Under the pieces are notes generated by a model that saw only the letters and a program-made list of their open reading frames with translations, ran no database searches and was not told where the DNA came from. 64,000 nucleotides of DNA from Micromonospora sp. NBRC 110009 (lineage in GTDB: Bacteria > Actinomycetota > Actinomycetes > Mycobacteriales > Micromonosporaceae), in NCBI RefSeq assembly GCF_030518795.1, contig NZ_CP130427.1, positions 4,340,001 to 4,404,000 on the forward strand, in the 5' to 3' direction. Numbering within the stretch: position 1 is the first letter of the stretch; each line of letters begins with the position of its first letter. This document shows, piece by piece, positions 1-12,639 of this stretch. The translations under genes and the position numbers were made by a program.

Positions 1-2910
<2,910 letters not shown>

Positions 2911-2922
2911 GCGACGGGTACG

Positions 2923-2952
2923 ACGGGCGGGCCGGGGACGGCCCGCCCGTTT
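2923..2952 (+). terminator. Hairpin terminator after uvrA
   Basis: A perfect 11-bp stem (2923-2933 with 2940-2950) closes a 6-nt loop 12 bases after the uvrA stop and is followed by TT only. This is the usual short-tailed terminator form of high-GC actinobacteria. Confidence 0.7.
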
Positions 2953-2954
2953 CC

Positions 2955-2972
2955 GATATCTGCTCAGATATC
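2955..2972. repeat. 18-bp palindrome upstream of the Rieske gene
   Basis: GATATCTG and CAGATATC form perfect 8-bp arms around CT. The site is AT-rich against its surroundings, about 100 bp before the Rieske start, and just upstream of a possible -10 (TATGAA at 2991-2996). It looks like an operator, but no regulator can be assigned. Confidence 0.4.
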
Positions 2973-3075
2973 CGATTGGTGGCGCGTCGGTATGAACCAT
3001 GCGCGACCCTGGTCCGTGTTCCAGAGTGTGGCCACGGATCATGACGGGTGGCGGCAGTCGAGAGAAAGGCCGGAC

Positions 3076-3564
3076 ATGAGTGACGACCAGGTGCTGACCG
3101 GACCGGGTACGCAGACGCGGCGTGCCCTGCTCGCGGGGGCCGGCGCGGTCGGGGCGGCGGTGGTCCTCGCCGCTTGCGGCAGCGACGACGACTCGGGCCC
3201 GGGCGGCTCCGCGCCGACCAGCGGCGGCCCGGGCGCGACCGGCGCCGGGGGCGCCGAGGGCGGCGACCGGGACAGCACCGGTCCGCTGGCCCGCACCACC
3301 GACATCCCGGTCGGTGGCGGGGCGGTGTTCGCCGCCAGGGGCGTGGTGATCACTCAGCCGGCGGCGGGGGAGTTCAAGGCCTTCGACCCGATCTGCACCC
3401 ACCAGGGCTGCCCGGTGTCCAACGTCGACGGCGGCACCATCAACTGCACCTGCCACGGCAGCCGCTTCTCGATCAGCGACGGCTCGGTGAAGCATGGCCC
3501 GGCCACCCGACCGCTGGCTGCGAAGAACATCAAGGTCACCGGCGAGCAGATCACCCTGGCCTGA
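3076..3564 (+). CDS. Rieske (2Fe-2S) lipoprotein with Tat-type signal
   Basis: Exported Rieske iron-sulfur protein of 162 residues. The N-terminus has a twin-arginine stretch (TRRALLAG, residues 14-21) running into a lipobox (LAAC, Cys34), then a Ser/Gly/Pro-rich linker, so it is probably Tat-exported and lipid-anchored. Cys107-x-His109 and Cys124-x2-His127 are the cluster ligands, and Cys112 with Cys126 can form the disulfide seen in cytochrome bc1-type Rieske domains. The ATG at 3076 is chosen because the signal begins there and GAGAAAGG precedes it. Small proteins of this type are common in actinobacteria, often annotated as arsenite oxidase or cytochrome bc1 Rieske-like. The redox partner cannot be told from the sequence, and the neighbours (uvrA, uvrC) give no functional hint. 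Confidence 0.88.
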   Translation: MSDDQVLTGPGTQTRRALLAGAGAVGAAVVLAACGSDDDSGPGGSAPTSGGPGATGAGGAEGGDRDSTGPLARTTDIPVGGGAVFAARGVVITQPAAGEFKAFDPICTHQGCPVSNVDGGTINCTCHGSRFSISDGSVKHGPATRPLAAKNIKVTGEQITLA

Positions 3565-3591
3565 CCTGACCGGCCCGCCCGGCGCCTGGTC

Positions 3592-3646
3592 GATCATGAG
3601 GTCGGCGGCGATGTCGATCACCTTCGCCGCCGCCAACCTCATGATC
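3592..3646. repeat. Long imperfect palindrome between Rieske gene and uvrC
   Basis: The arm at 3592-3611 (starting GATCATGAGGT) pairs with 3624-3646 with one mismatch and a 3-nt bulge around a 12-nt loop. Flanking GC-rich stretches (about 3572-3587 and 3651-3671) could extend the stem. It may end the Rieske transcript, or be a copy of a dispersed palindromic element. No second copy was seen in this window. Confidence 0.6.
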
Positions 3647-3700
3647 CATGCGCGGCCGGCCGGGCGGGCGTGTGGCGGGGTGGGTGTCGGAGGTGCGGAC

Positions 3701-3706
3701 TAGGCT
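3701..3706 (+). promoter_or_regulatory. -10 box of uvrC, probable leaderless start
   Basis: TAGGCT ends 6 nt before the GTG of uvrC, so transcription would start at or next to the start codon. No Shine-Dalgarno sequence lies in front of this GTG. Confidence 0.5.
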
Positions 3707-3712
3707 TGCTGC

Positions 3713-5653
3713 GTGGCTGACCCCTCGACCTACCGTCCCGCGCCCGGCACCATCCCGGAGTCGCCAGGGGTCTACCGCTTCCGCGACGGCACCGGCCGGG
3801 TGATCTACGTCGGCAAGGCGCGCAACCTGCGCAGCCGGCTCAACTCCTACTTCGCCGACCCGGTCAACCTGCACCAGCGCACCCGGCAGATGGTCTTCAC
3901 CGCCGAGTCGGTCGACTGGATCACCGTGGCCACCGAGGTCGAGGCGCTCCAGCAGGAATACACCTGGATCAAGCAGTACGACCCGAAGTTCAACGTCCGC
4001 TACCGCGACGACAAGTCGTACCCGTACCTCGCGGTCACGGTGGACGAGGAGTACCCACGGCTGCAGGTGATGCGCGGCGCCAAGCGCAAGGGGGTGCGCT
4101 ACTTCGGGCCGTACTCGCACGCCTGGGCGATCCGCGAGACGCTGGACCTGCTGCTCCGCGTCTTCCCGGCGCGGACCTGCTCCTCGGGAGTGTTCAAGCG
4201 GGCCGGTCAGGTGGGCCGGCCCTGCCTGCTGGGTTACATCGGCAAGTGCTCGGCGCCCTGCGTCGGCAGCGTCACCGCCGAGCGGCACCGGGAGATCGTC
4301 AACGGCTTTTGCGACTTCATGGGTGGCCGCACCGACACCATGGTGCGGCGGCTGGAACGGGAGATGCTGGAGGCCAGCGAGCAGCTGGAGTTCGAGCGGG
4401 CCGCCCGGCTGCGCGACGACCTCGCGGCGCTGCGGCGGGCCATGGAGAAGCAGACGGTGGTGCTCGGCGACGGCACCGACGCCGATGTGGTGGCCTTCGC
4501 CGACGACCCACTGGAGGCCGCGGTCCAGGTCTTCCACGTCCGCGACGGGCGGGTCCGGGGCCAGCGCGGCTGGGTGGTGGAGAAGACCGAGGACGTGACG
4601 ATGGGCGACCTGGTGCACCACTTCTGCACCCAGGTCTACGGCGGCGAGCAGGGCGAGGCCGACGTCCCCCGGGAGCTGCTGGTCCCCGCGCTGCCGGCCG
4701 ATGTCGACGCGCTCGCCGACTGGCTCTCCGCCCACCGGGGCAGCCGGGTGTCGCTGCGGGTGCCGCAGCGCGGCGACAAGCGGTCGCTGCTGGAAACCGT
4801 GGAGCGCAACGCCAAGGATGCGCTCGCCCGGCACAAGCTCAAGCGGGCCGGCGACCTGACCACCCGCAGCAAGGCCCTCGACGAGATCGCCGACTCGCTC
4901 GGCATGCGCACCTCGCCGCTGCGCATCGAGTGCTTCGACGTGTCCCAGATCCAGGGCACCGACGTGGTCGCCAGCATGGTCGTCTTCGAGGACGGGCTGC
5001 CCCGCAAGAGCGAGTACCGGCGGTTCATCGTCCGCGGCGCCACCGACGACCTCTCCGCCATGTCCGAGGTGTTGCGCCGGCGCTTCGCCCGCTACCTCGA
5101 CGCTCGAGCCGAGACCGGGGAGATCGGCGAGGAGACCGCCAGCGACCCGGACCGGCCCGGCATCGACCCGACCACCGGGCGGCCGCGCAAGTTCGCGTAC
5201 CCGCCGCAGCTGGTCGTCGTCGACGGTGGCGCACCGCAGGTGGCGGCGGCCGCGCAGGCCCTCGCCGAGCTCGGCATCGACGACGTGGCGCTCTGCGGCC
5301 TGGCCAAGCGGCTGGAGGAGGTCTGGCTGCCCGACGACGAGTTCCCGGTCATCCTGCCGCGCACCTCGGAGGCGCTCTACCTGCTGCAACGCGTCCGCGA
5401 CGAGGCGCACCGCTTCGCCATCACCTTCCACCGGCAGCGGCGCTCGAAGCGGATGACCGAGTCGGCGCTGGACAACGTCCCCGGCCTCGGCGAGGTACGC
5501 CGCAAGGCGCTCCTGCGGCACTTCGGCTCGCTCAAGCGGCTCTCCACCGCCACCGTGGAGGAGATCACCGAGGTGCCCGGCGTCGGCCGGCGTACCGCAG
5601 AGGCGATCCTGTCCGCCCTCGACCAGGACAGCAGGACGTCCACCACCTCCTGA
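3713..5653 (+). CDS. uvrC: Excinuclease ABC subunit C
   Basis: UvrC makes both incisions in nucleotide excision repair after binding the UvrB-DNA complex. The 646-residue protein is complete and normal in length for actinobacteria. It has an N-terminal GIY-YIG nuclease domain (GVYRFRDGTGRVIYVGKA, about residues 19-36), a UVR domain near residues 205-245 that contacts UvrB, an RNase H-like C-terminal nuclease domain (about 380-560), and a tandem helix-hairpin-helix end (NVPGLGEVRRKALLRHFG and EVPGVGRRTAEAI). The start is a GTG with a -10 box just upstream rather than a ribosome site. In related genomes rapZ follows uvrC closely; here an IS element, a peptidase gene and recQ lie between them. 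Confidence 0.97.
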   Translation: MADPSTYRPAPGTIPESPGVYRFRDGTGRVIYVGKARNLRSRLNSYFADPVNLHQRTRQMVFTAESVDWITVATEVEALQQEYTWIKQYDPKFNVRYRDDKSYPYLAVTVDEEYPRLQVMRGAKRKGVRYFGPYSHAWAIRETLDLLLRVFPARTCSSGVFKRAGQVGRPCLLGYIGKCSAPCVGSVTAERHREIVNGFCDFMGGRTDTMVRRLEREMLEASEQLEFERAARLRDDLAALRRAMEKQTVVLGDGTDADVVAFADDPLEAAVQVFHVRDGRVRGQRGWVVEKTEDVTMGDLVHHFCTQVYGGEQGEADVPRELLVPALPADVDALADWLSAHRGSRVSLRVPQRGDKRSLLETVERNAKDALARHKLKRAGDLTTRSKALDEIADSLGMRTSPLRIECFDVSQIQGTDVVASMVVFEDGLPRKSEYRRFIVRGATDDLSAMSEVLRRRFARYLDARAETGEIGEETASDPDRPGIDPTTGRPRKFAYPPQLVVVDGGAPQVAAAAQALAELGIDDVALCGLAKRLEEVWLPDDEFPVILPRTSEALYLLQRVRDEAHRFAITFHRQRRSKRMTESALDNVPGLGEVRRKALLRHFGSLKRLSTATVEEITEVPGVGRRTAEAILSALDQDSRTSTTS

Positions 5654-5889
5654 CCCCGCTGCGGCGTCCCACCCAAGGCATGGAAGGGAGCGAAAGGGTT
5701 CGCCCGTCGCCTCCGACCTGGATGTCGGGTCCGTTGCCGGATGTGCCCGTGCTGAGGCGCGGAGGCAGTGGCACCAACCGTGGTGGCTTGTCGCCGTCCG
5801 CGTCGGTCGTCCGCCCAGCCCGAGCCGGCCGGGCCGCCTGGCCAGTCCGGTGCAGCGCGGTGGCGCGTCAGGGTGGCACAAGCCTTGAG
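5654..5889. other. Non-coding stretch between uvrC and the IS palindrome
   Basis: No convincing gene or terminator was found. It holds two GGATGT-type words (near 5720 and 5739) that loosely resemble the GATGTC repeats on the far side of the IS element. It may be decayed mobile DNA, but that is a guess. Confidence 0.3.
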
Positions 5890-5916
5890 AGCGATATGCC
5901 TCAGAGGCATAAATAT
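5890..5916. repeat. Left half of the IS target palindrome, ending in the 8-bp target duplication
   Basis: AGCGATATGCCTCAGAGGC (5890-5908) is followed by ATAAATAT (5909-5916). The same 8 bp recur at 7315-7322, directly after the right IS end. The 19-bp arm is the exact reverse complement of 7323-7341, so before insertion the site was a 46-bp palindrome with an 8-bp AT centre. Confidence 0.85.
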
Positions 5917-7314
5917 GGGTCTTGTGGCGCATCTGTGGGTGGTGCGGTGCGTCGTTGATGGCGCACGCCGTTGTCCTGCCTAGGTTCTGGCTTGTCGAAG
6001 GTCAGAACTGGATGGGTGGGAGAACGGCGTGCGTTCTGCCAGGGTATGGGCTGGGCTGCTTGGGGTCGAGCAGGCGGTGGTGGAGGACGTCGAGTTCGAC
6101 CCGGCCGAGTCGGTGTTGGTGGCTCGGGTGCGGGTGCGTAAGGCTGCTCGGCAGCGGTGTCCGCATTGCGGGCGGCGGTGTGCGCGGTATGACGCTGGTG
6201 TTCGTCGTCGGTGGCGGGCGTTGGATCTGGGCGTGGTGCGGGCGGTGATCGAGGCGGACGCGCCTCGGGTGTCGTGTCCGGTGCATGGGGTGGTGGTCGC
6301 GGCGGTCCCGTGGGCTCGTCATGGGGCGGGGCATACTCGGGCGTTCGACGCGACGGTGGCGTGGTTGGCGGTGCACACCACGAAGTCGGCGGTGTCGCGG
6401 TTGATGCGGATCAGTTGGCGCACCGTGGGGTCGATCGTGGCGCGGGTGTGGGCAGACACCGGTGGTCTGCAGGACCGGTATGACGGGTTGCGTCGTATCG
6501 GTATTGACGAGGTCAGCTACAAGAAGGGCCACCGGTATCTGAGCGTCGTGGTGGATCACGACACCGGTCGGCTGGTGTGGGCTGCGCCGGGCAAGAGCGC
6601 GGCGACGCTGAACGCGTTCTTCGACCTGCTCGGCCCGCAGCGCACGGCCGCGATCACCCACGTGTCCGCCGACGGCGCCGATTGGATCACCACGGTCATC
6701 CGTCGTCGCTGCCCGAACGCCGTCCGCTGCGCCGACCCGTTCCACGTCGTCGCTTGGGCCACCGACGCCGTCGACCGAGTTCGCCGGCAGGTGTGGAACG
6801 AGGCCACCGGCCGTGGGGCCGGCCGTCGTGGCGTCGCTATCGGTGAGGCCCGGATGTTGAAGAACACCCGCTGGGCGTTGTGGAAGAACCCGGAGAACCT
6901 GACCGAGGGTCAACGGGCCAAGCTCGACTGGATCGCCAAGACCCACCCCCGCCTGCACCGGGCATGGGCGCTCAAGGAAGGCCTGCGCTGCATTTTCAGC
7001 CTGGCCAAGACCAGCCCGACCGCCGCGGTCGAAGCCCTCGACAGGTGGATCGGCTGGGCCCGCCGCAGCCGCATCGACATCTTCATCGACCTGCAACGAC
7101 GCGTCACCCGCCACCGCGACGCGATCATCGCCGCCATCGAACACGGCATGTCCAACGGCCGGATCGAGTCCGTCAACGCCAAGATCCGCCTACTCACCCG
7201 CATGGCCTTCGGCTTCCACTCCCCCGACGCCCTCATCGCCCTGGCCATGCTCAGCCTCGGCGGCCACCGGCCCCAACTCCCCGGCCGCTGACCCACACAT
7301 CCGACACAAGACCC
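5917..7314 (+). mobile_element. ISL3-family insertion sequence, apparently intact
   Basis: A 1398-bp element with one transposase gene. The ends are 24-bp imperfect inverted repeats (21 of 24 match) starting GGGTCTTGTG at the left and closing CACAAGACCC at the right, like the GG-TCTT ends of ISL3 elements. An 8-bp direct repeat, ATAAATAT, flanks it, which is the duplication length and AT-rich target expected for ISL3. The duplication is perfect and the transposase reading frame is full length, so the insertion is probably recent and may still be mobile. Confidence 0.9.
6029..7291 (+). CDS. ISL3-family transposase
   Basis: The 420-residue transposase of the surrounding IS element cuts and joins the element's ends. 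It shows the ISL3 layout: an N-terminal zinc-finger region with CPHC (about residues 44-47), a middle helix-turn-helix region (SAVSRLMRISWRTV), then a DDE-type catalytic domain with candidate acidic residues in GIDEVSYKKG, SADGADW and NGRIESVNAK. There is no frameshift or internal stop. The GTG start is preceded by GGGAG at good spacing. Codon use is slightly less GC-biased at the 5' end than in neighbouring genes, as expected for mobile DNA. Confidence 0.94.
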   Translation: MRSARVWAGLLGVEQAVVEDVEFDPAESVLVARVRVRKAARQRCPHCGRRCARYDAGVRRRWRALDLGVVRAVIEADAPRVSCPVHGVVVAAVPWARHGAGHTRAFDATVAWLAVHTTKSAVSRLMRISWRTVGSIVARVWADTGGLQDRYDGLRRIGIDEVSYKKGHRYLSVVVDHDTGRLVWAAPGKSAATLNAFFDLLGPQRTAAITHVSADGADWITTVIRRRCPNAVRCADPFHVVAWATDAVDRVRRQVWNEATGRGAGRRGVAIGEARMLKNTRWALWKNPENLTEGQRAKLDWIAKTHPRLHRAWALKEGLRCIFSLAKTSPTAAVEALDRWIGWARRSRIDIFIDLQRRVTRHRDAIIAAIEHGMSNGRIESVNAKIRLLTRMAFGFHSPDALIALAMLSLGGHRPQLPGR

Positions 7315-7341
7315 ATAAATATGCCTCTGAGGCATATCGCT
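7315..7341. repeat. Right target duplication and right half of the IS target palindrome
   Basis: ATAAATAT (7315-7322) duplicates 5909-5916. GCCTCTGAGGCATATCGCT (7323-7341) is the exact complement of the left arm at 5890-5908. Each arm also contains its own 15-bp palindrome centred on CTCAGAG or CTCTGAG. Confidence 0.85.
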
Positions 7342-7492
7342 GCGAGCCGACCATTGGGCGTTGCGGGGCCGTGGCTGGTGCCACCGGTGCACGATGTCCG
7401 GTTCGTGTCCGACCGAGCGGTGGGTGGTGTCACCTCTATGCCTGATGTCTGGTTCGCACAGTTTTGCGCCAGGGGGTGGGGCGGCCGGACCC
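7342..7492. other. Non-coding flank with a repeated GATGTCYGGTTCG word
   Basis: GATGTCCGGTTCG (7393-7405) and GATGTCTGGTTCG (7444-7456) lie 51 bp apart. Paired terminal repeats like these occur at the ends of some IS families, so this may be the relic of another element. No gene is seen. Confidence 0.35.
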
Positions 7493-7730
7493 GGAATGAT
7501 GCCGGGGCCGGGGTCGTTGTACATGGCTGACCGCGCGGCAACCAGTCCGGCCCTCGGGTCGGGCGGAATGACCGGCCGCCGGTCGTGGTTACCTCCCCGG
7601 GCCGCGAAGGCCCGCCCCGGGCAGCCGGTGGGAATGACCTCCCGGCCCCCGTCGTTACATCCCCCCGGACCGCGCAGCACCTGGTCCGCGCCGGACGAGC
7701 CGAGGGAATCACTCCCCGCCACCGGTCGTT
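7493..7730 (+). promoter_or_regulatory. Array of four GGAAT-N18-GTT motifs
   Basis: Four copies of GGAAT followed after exactly 18 bases by GTT: 7493-7518, 7565-7590, 7631-7656 and 7705-7730, with starts 72, 66 and 74 bp apart. Copies 3 and 4 read GGGAAT and end GTCGTTACAT. This is the form of SigR/SigH-type (oxidative and thiol stress) promoters. Sequence between the motifs is also similar, so the array arose by tandem duplication. It points towards the secreted peptidase gene at 7867. Confidence 0.55.
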
Positions 7731-7866
7731 ACATCCCCGGGCCGCCCGAGCAGGTCACCCCCTGATCGCCGGGCGAACCCCGAAAGACTTCTTGTTCGCG
7801 GCCACCCGCACACCCCCCCTTTGTGCGATGGCCGCAATACCCCCAACCGGAAGGCGTGACTTCATC

Positions 7867-8523
7867 ATGCGTACCGACATTCTGCGTAAGACCGTCCTGA
7901 CCGCTGCGGGTGTCGCCGCCACCGCCGGTGGCATCGCCGGCCCCGCCATCGCCGCCCACGCCGCCCCCGCCGACAAGGCCGCCCAGGTGAGCACCGACCG
8001 CAAGGGCCACGGCGAGCGGGAACTCAACGTCCGCTACGAGGCCCAGCCGAACTTCTACTACTGCGGCCCCGCCGCCACCCGCAACGCCCTGTCCGTGCAG
8101 GGCAAGAACATCAACGTCGACGCCATGGCCAAGGAAATGGGCACCACCGAGAACGGCACCAACAGCATCAACGACATCACCCCGGTCCTGAACAAGGAAA
8201 CCGGCAAGACCAACGCCTACCACTCGGTGGAAATCCGCACCCCCAAGGCCGACGACAAGCAGACCGACACCCTGCGCGCCGACATCGTCCGCACCATCGA
8301 CGACGGCCGGGCCGTGGTCGCCAACATCGCCGGCACCACCACCGACACCGACGGCAACACCCACTCCTTCGAAGGCGGCCACTACATCAGCGTCGTCGGC
8401 TACCGCGACAACGGCCACACCGTGACCATCGCCGACTCCGCCGACCCGAACATGGCCTCCTACCGCATCACCGTCGACAACCTCGCCGACTGGATCGCCA
8501 CCCGCGGCTACAGCGCCTCCTGA
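7867..8523 (+). CDS. Secreted C39-family-like cysteine peptidase
   Basis: A 218-residue exported protein. Residues 1-33 form a signal peptide (basic MRTDILRK, hydrophobic Ala/Gly core, AHA-AP cleavage region). The mature part matches the papain-like C39 fold: catalytic Cys66 in YYCGPAATRNAL, His172 in GGHYISVVGY and Asp190 in IADSADPN. There is no ABC transporter domain, so this is the stand-alone C39-like type of Gram-positive secreted enzymes and not a bacteriocin exporter. Substrate is unknown. The ATG at 7867 is chosen over longer options because the signal begins there and GGAAGG lies about 11 nt upstream. The long leader carries the four-motif promoter array, suggesting stress-linked expression. 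A strong terminator follows. Confidence 0.85.
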   Translation: MRTDILRKTVLTAAGVAATAGGIAGPAIAAHAAPADKAAQVSTDRKGHGERELNVRYEAQPNFYYCGPAATRNALSVQGKNINVDAMAKEMGTTENGTNSINDITPVLNKETGKTNAYHSVEIRTPKADDKQTDTLRADIVRTIDDGRAVVANIAGTTTDTDGNTHSFEGGHYISVVGYRDNGHTVTIADSADPNMASYRITVDNLADWIATRGYSAS

Positions 8524-8549
8524 CCGGCAACCGCTGACAGGAGCGAACA

Positions 8550-8584
8550 CGAAGGGCCGACCCCCACAAGGGGTCGGCCCTTCG
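8550..8584. terminator. Bidirectional terminator between the peptidase gene and recQ
   Basis: A perfect 15-bp stem (8550-8564 with 8570-8584) with a 5-nt loop, between two convergent genes. Confidence 0.85.
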
Positions 8585-8600
8585 TCGTCTCTGCGACCGG

Positions 8601-10442
<1,842 letters not shown>

Positions 10443-10448
10443 TGGCGC

Positions 10449-10454
10449 AGTCTA
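10449..10454 (-). promoter_or_regulatory. -10 box of recQ, probable leaderless start
   Basis: TAGACT on the minus strand, 6 nt before the recQ ATG. Confidence 0.45.
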
Positions 10455-10678
10455 CGAGCGACCGCCGACACCGCCCGGCAGCGCGCGGCGCCGCCGGCCC
10501 GGGTCGGCCGGCCGGGCTGTCGAGGGTACGACAGGTTCGGCCGGACAACCCGACAAACCGGGCAGCATGGTGTTCCGGCCGTCACCCCGTGGAATCCCGG
10601 ACGGGGTGGCAGCCGTTAGAGTCGCTGACTGACCATGCGCGGCCGACCGGCCGCGGCGCCACGGCTTGGGGGTAGCGG

Positions 10679-11614
10679 GTGAGCGAGGCGCGGACGGGAG
10701 ACCTGGTGCCGACCGGCACGGAGACGGCCCTCGGCCGTCCGGCGCCGGCCGAGGCCGAGACCACCCTGGTGGTCGTCACCGGCCTCTCCGGTGGCGGCCG
10801 GAGCACCGTGGCCCGGGCGTTGGAGAACGTCGGCTACTACGTGGTCGACAACCTGCCCCAGGCGCTCATGCTGGACATGGCCGAGCTGGCCTTCAAGGCC
10901 GGCGGCGCGGCCCGGCGTACGGCCATGGTGCTGGACGTCCGCTCCCGCGCCTTCTCCACCGACCTCGCCGGCGCGATCCGGGAGCTTCGGGAGCGCGGCT
11001 TCCAGCCCCGGGTGGTCTTCGTCGACGCCGACGACGAGGTGCTGATCCGCCGCTTCGAGAGCGTCCGCCGCTCCCACCCGTTGCAGGGCGAGGGGCGGCT
11101 GGCCGACGGCATCGCCGTCGAGCGGGCGCTGCTGGAGGAGGCCCGGGACCAGGCCGACGTGATCATCGACACCAGCCACCTCAACGTGAACCAGCTCCGC
11201 CGCCGGGTCGAGGAGCTGTTCGGCGGGGAGGATTCCCGCCGGCTGCGGATCACCGTGCTCTCCTTCGGCTTCAAGTACGGCCTCCCCCCGGACGCTGACT
11301 TCGTGATGGACGCCCGCTTCCTGCCCAACCCGTACTGGGTGCCCGAGCTGCGCGAGCACACCGGGCGGGAGGAGGCGGTGAGCGCGTACGTGCTGGGCCA
11401 GGAGGGCGCGGACGCCTTCGTGGCCGGGTACGCCGACCTGGTCAACGCCACCACCGCCGGGTTCGAGCGGGAGGGCAAGCGCTACCTGACCGTCGCCGTC
11501 GGCTGCACCGGCGGCAAGCACCGCAGCGTCGCGATCGCCGAGGAGCTGGCCGCCCGGCTGCGCCGCTCCGGCATCGCCGCCAACGCCCAGCACCGGGACC
11601 TGGGGCGGGAATGA
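10679..11614 (+). CDS. rapZ: RNase adapter / nucleotide-binding protein RapZ (YvcJ)
   Basis: P-loop protein of 311 residues. In E. coli RapZ binds small RNAs and directs RNase E; in Gram-positives the homologue YvcJ binds nucleotides with an unsettled role. Walker A is GLSGGGRST (residues 35-43), and the C-terminal domain shows the conserved SFGFKYGLPPDAD and GCTGGKHRSVAIAE motifs. The GTG at 10679 is used; a possible -10 (TAGAGT, 10617-10622) lies upstream. The stop overlaps the next gene by 4 bp (ATGA), so rapZ, yvcK and probably whiA form one operon, a group conserved across actinobacteria and Firmicutes. Confidence 0.95.
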   Translation: MSEARTGDLVPTGTETALGRPAPAEAETTLVVVTGLSGGGRSTVARALENVGYYVVDNLPQALMLDMAELAFKAGGAARRTAMVLDVRSRAFSTDLAGAIRELRERGFQPRVVFVDADDEVLIRRFESVRRSHPLQGEGRLADGIAVERALLEEARDQADVIIDTSHLNVNQLRRRVEELFGGEDSRRLRITVLSFGFKYGLPPDADFVMDARFLPNPYWVPELREHTGREEAVSAYVLGQEGADAFVAGYADLVNATTAGFEREGKRYLTVAVGCTGGKHRSVAIAEELAARLRRSGIAANAQHRDLGRE

Positions 11615-12585
11615 CCCCGACCAGGGTGGTCGCCTTCGGCGGCGGGCACGGGCTGTCGGCGTCCCTGCGGGCGCTGCGGCACTGCGTACCCGAACTCGAC
11701 CTGGACATCACGGCGGTGGTCACCGTCGGCGACGACGGCGGCTCCAGCGGCCGGCTGCGCGCCGAGCGCGGCGGGCTGCCCCCGGGTGACCTGCGGCAGG
11801 CGCTGGTGGCACTGGCCGGCGACCACCCGGCCACCCGGCGCAGCGCGGCGCTCTTCCAGCACCGCTTCACCGCCGGCGACGGCGATGGAACGGCCGACTC
11901 CCTGGCCGGGCACGCGGTCGGAAATCTGCTGCTCAACGGGCTGACGGAGCTGCTCGGCGACCCGGTGGCCGCGCTCGACCACGCCGGCGCGATGCTCGGC
12001 GCGGTCGGCCGGGTGCTGCCGATGTCCTGCGAGCCGGTGGACATCGAGGCCCGGGTGCGCGGCGCCGACCCGGACCGCCCCGACGAGGTACGCACGGTGC
12101 GCGGCCAGCACCAGGTGGCGGTCACCTCCGGGCGGGTCGAGTCGCTGCGGCTCACCCCGGCCGCGCCGGCCGCCTGCGCGGAGGCGGTGGCCGCGGTCCG
12201 CGCCGCCGACTGGCTGATCTTCGGGCCGGGCAGCTGGTACACGAGTGTGCTGCCCCATCTGCTGGTGCCGGGGCTGGCCGACGCGGTCGTCTCCAGCCCG
12301 GCGCGACGGCTGGTGACGCTCAACCTGGTGGCGGAGAAGGAGACGCTCGGGCTCTCCCTGCCCGACCATCTGGACACCCTCGGGCGCTATCTGCCTGAGC
12401 TGAAGGTGGACATGGTGCTGGCCGACTCGACGGCGGTGGGTGACCCCGAAGCGGTCGAGCGTGCGGCAGAATCGCTGGGTGCCCGGCTGGTCCTCGCTCC
12501 CGTCGCCGTCACCGACGGCACGCCCCGTCATGATCCAGCCGCCCTGGGCGCCGCACTGGTGCCTGTCCTGGGTGCCGATCGTTAG
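11611..12585 (+). CDS. yvcK: Gluconeogenesis factor YvcK/CuvA-like UDP-sugar binding protein
   Basis: The 324-residue protein belongs to the CofD-related YvcK family, which binds UDP-sugars and affects cell shape and growth on gluconeogenic carbon; the mycobacterial homologue is called CuvA. Motifs seen are the N-terminal GGGHGLSASLRALR, VGDDGGSSGRLR (about residues 44-55), LLLNGLTELLGDP, and FGPGSWYTSVLPHLLVPG (about 208-225). Translation is coupled to rapZ by ATGA. whiA follows after 54 bp. Confidence 0.94.
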   Translation: MTPTRVVAFGGGHGLSASLRALRHCVPELDLDITAVVTVGDDGGSSGRLRAERGGLPPGDLRQALVALAGDHPATRRSAALFQHRFTAGDGDGTADSLAGHAVGNLLLNGLTELLGDPVAALDHAGAMLGAVGRVLPMSCEPVDIEARVRGADPDRPDEVRTVRGQHQVAVTSGRVESLRLTPAAPAACAEAVAAVRAADWLIFGPGSWYTSVLPHLLVPGLADAVVSSPARRLVTLNLVAEKETLGLSLPDHLDTLGRYLPELKVDMVLADSTAVGDPEAVERAAESLGARLVLAPVAVTDGTPRHDPAALGAALVPVLGADR

Positions 12586-12639
12586 ACACGTACGTAATCA
12601 CCGGCGACACGCCGGAACCGGTCCGTGAGGGGGCGCAGT

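Noticed and set aside
5896..5910. The 15-bp ATGCCTCAGAGGCAT palindromes as the ends of the IS
   Set aside because: The ISL3-like GGGTCTT ends lie inside them, and the perfect 8-bp duplication falls between, so these palindromes belong to the target site.
3551..5932. A long open frame on the minus strand across uvrC
   Set aside because: It is the GC-rich antisense shadow of uvrC, rich in Arg, Gly and Pro with no domain.
7493..7730. CRISPR array
   Set aside because: The repeats are imperfect, 66-74 bp apart with similar rather than unique spacers, and no cas gene is near.
7361..7765. Open frame over the promoter-motif array
   Set aside because: Its residues follow the DNA repeats, there is no ribosome site, and similarity to proteins is absent; the region reads better as regulatory DNA.
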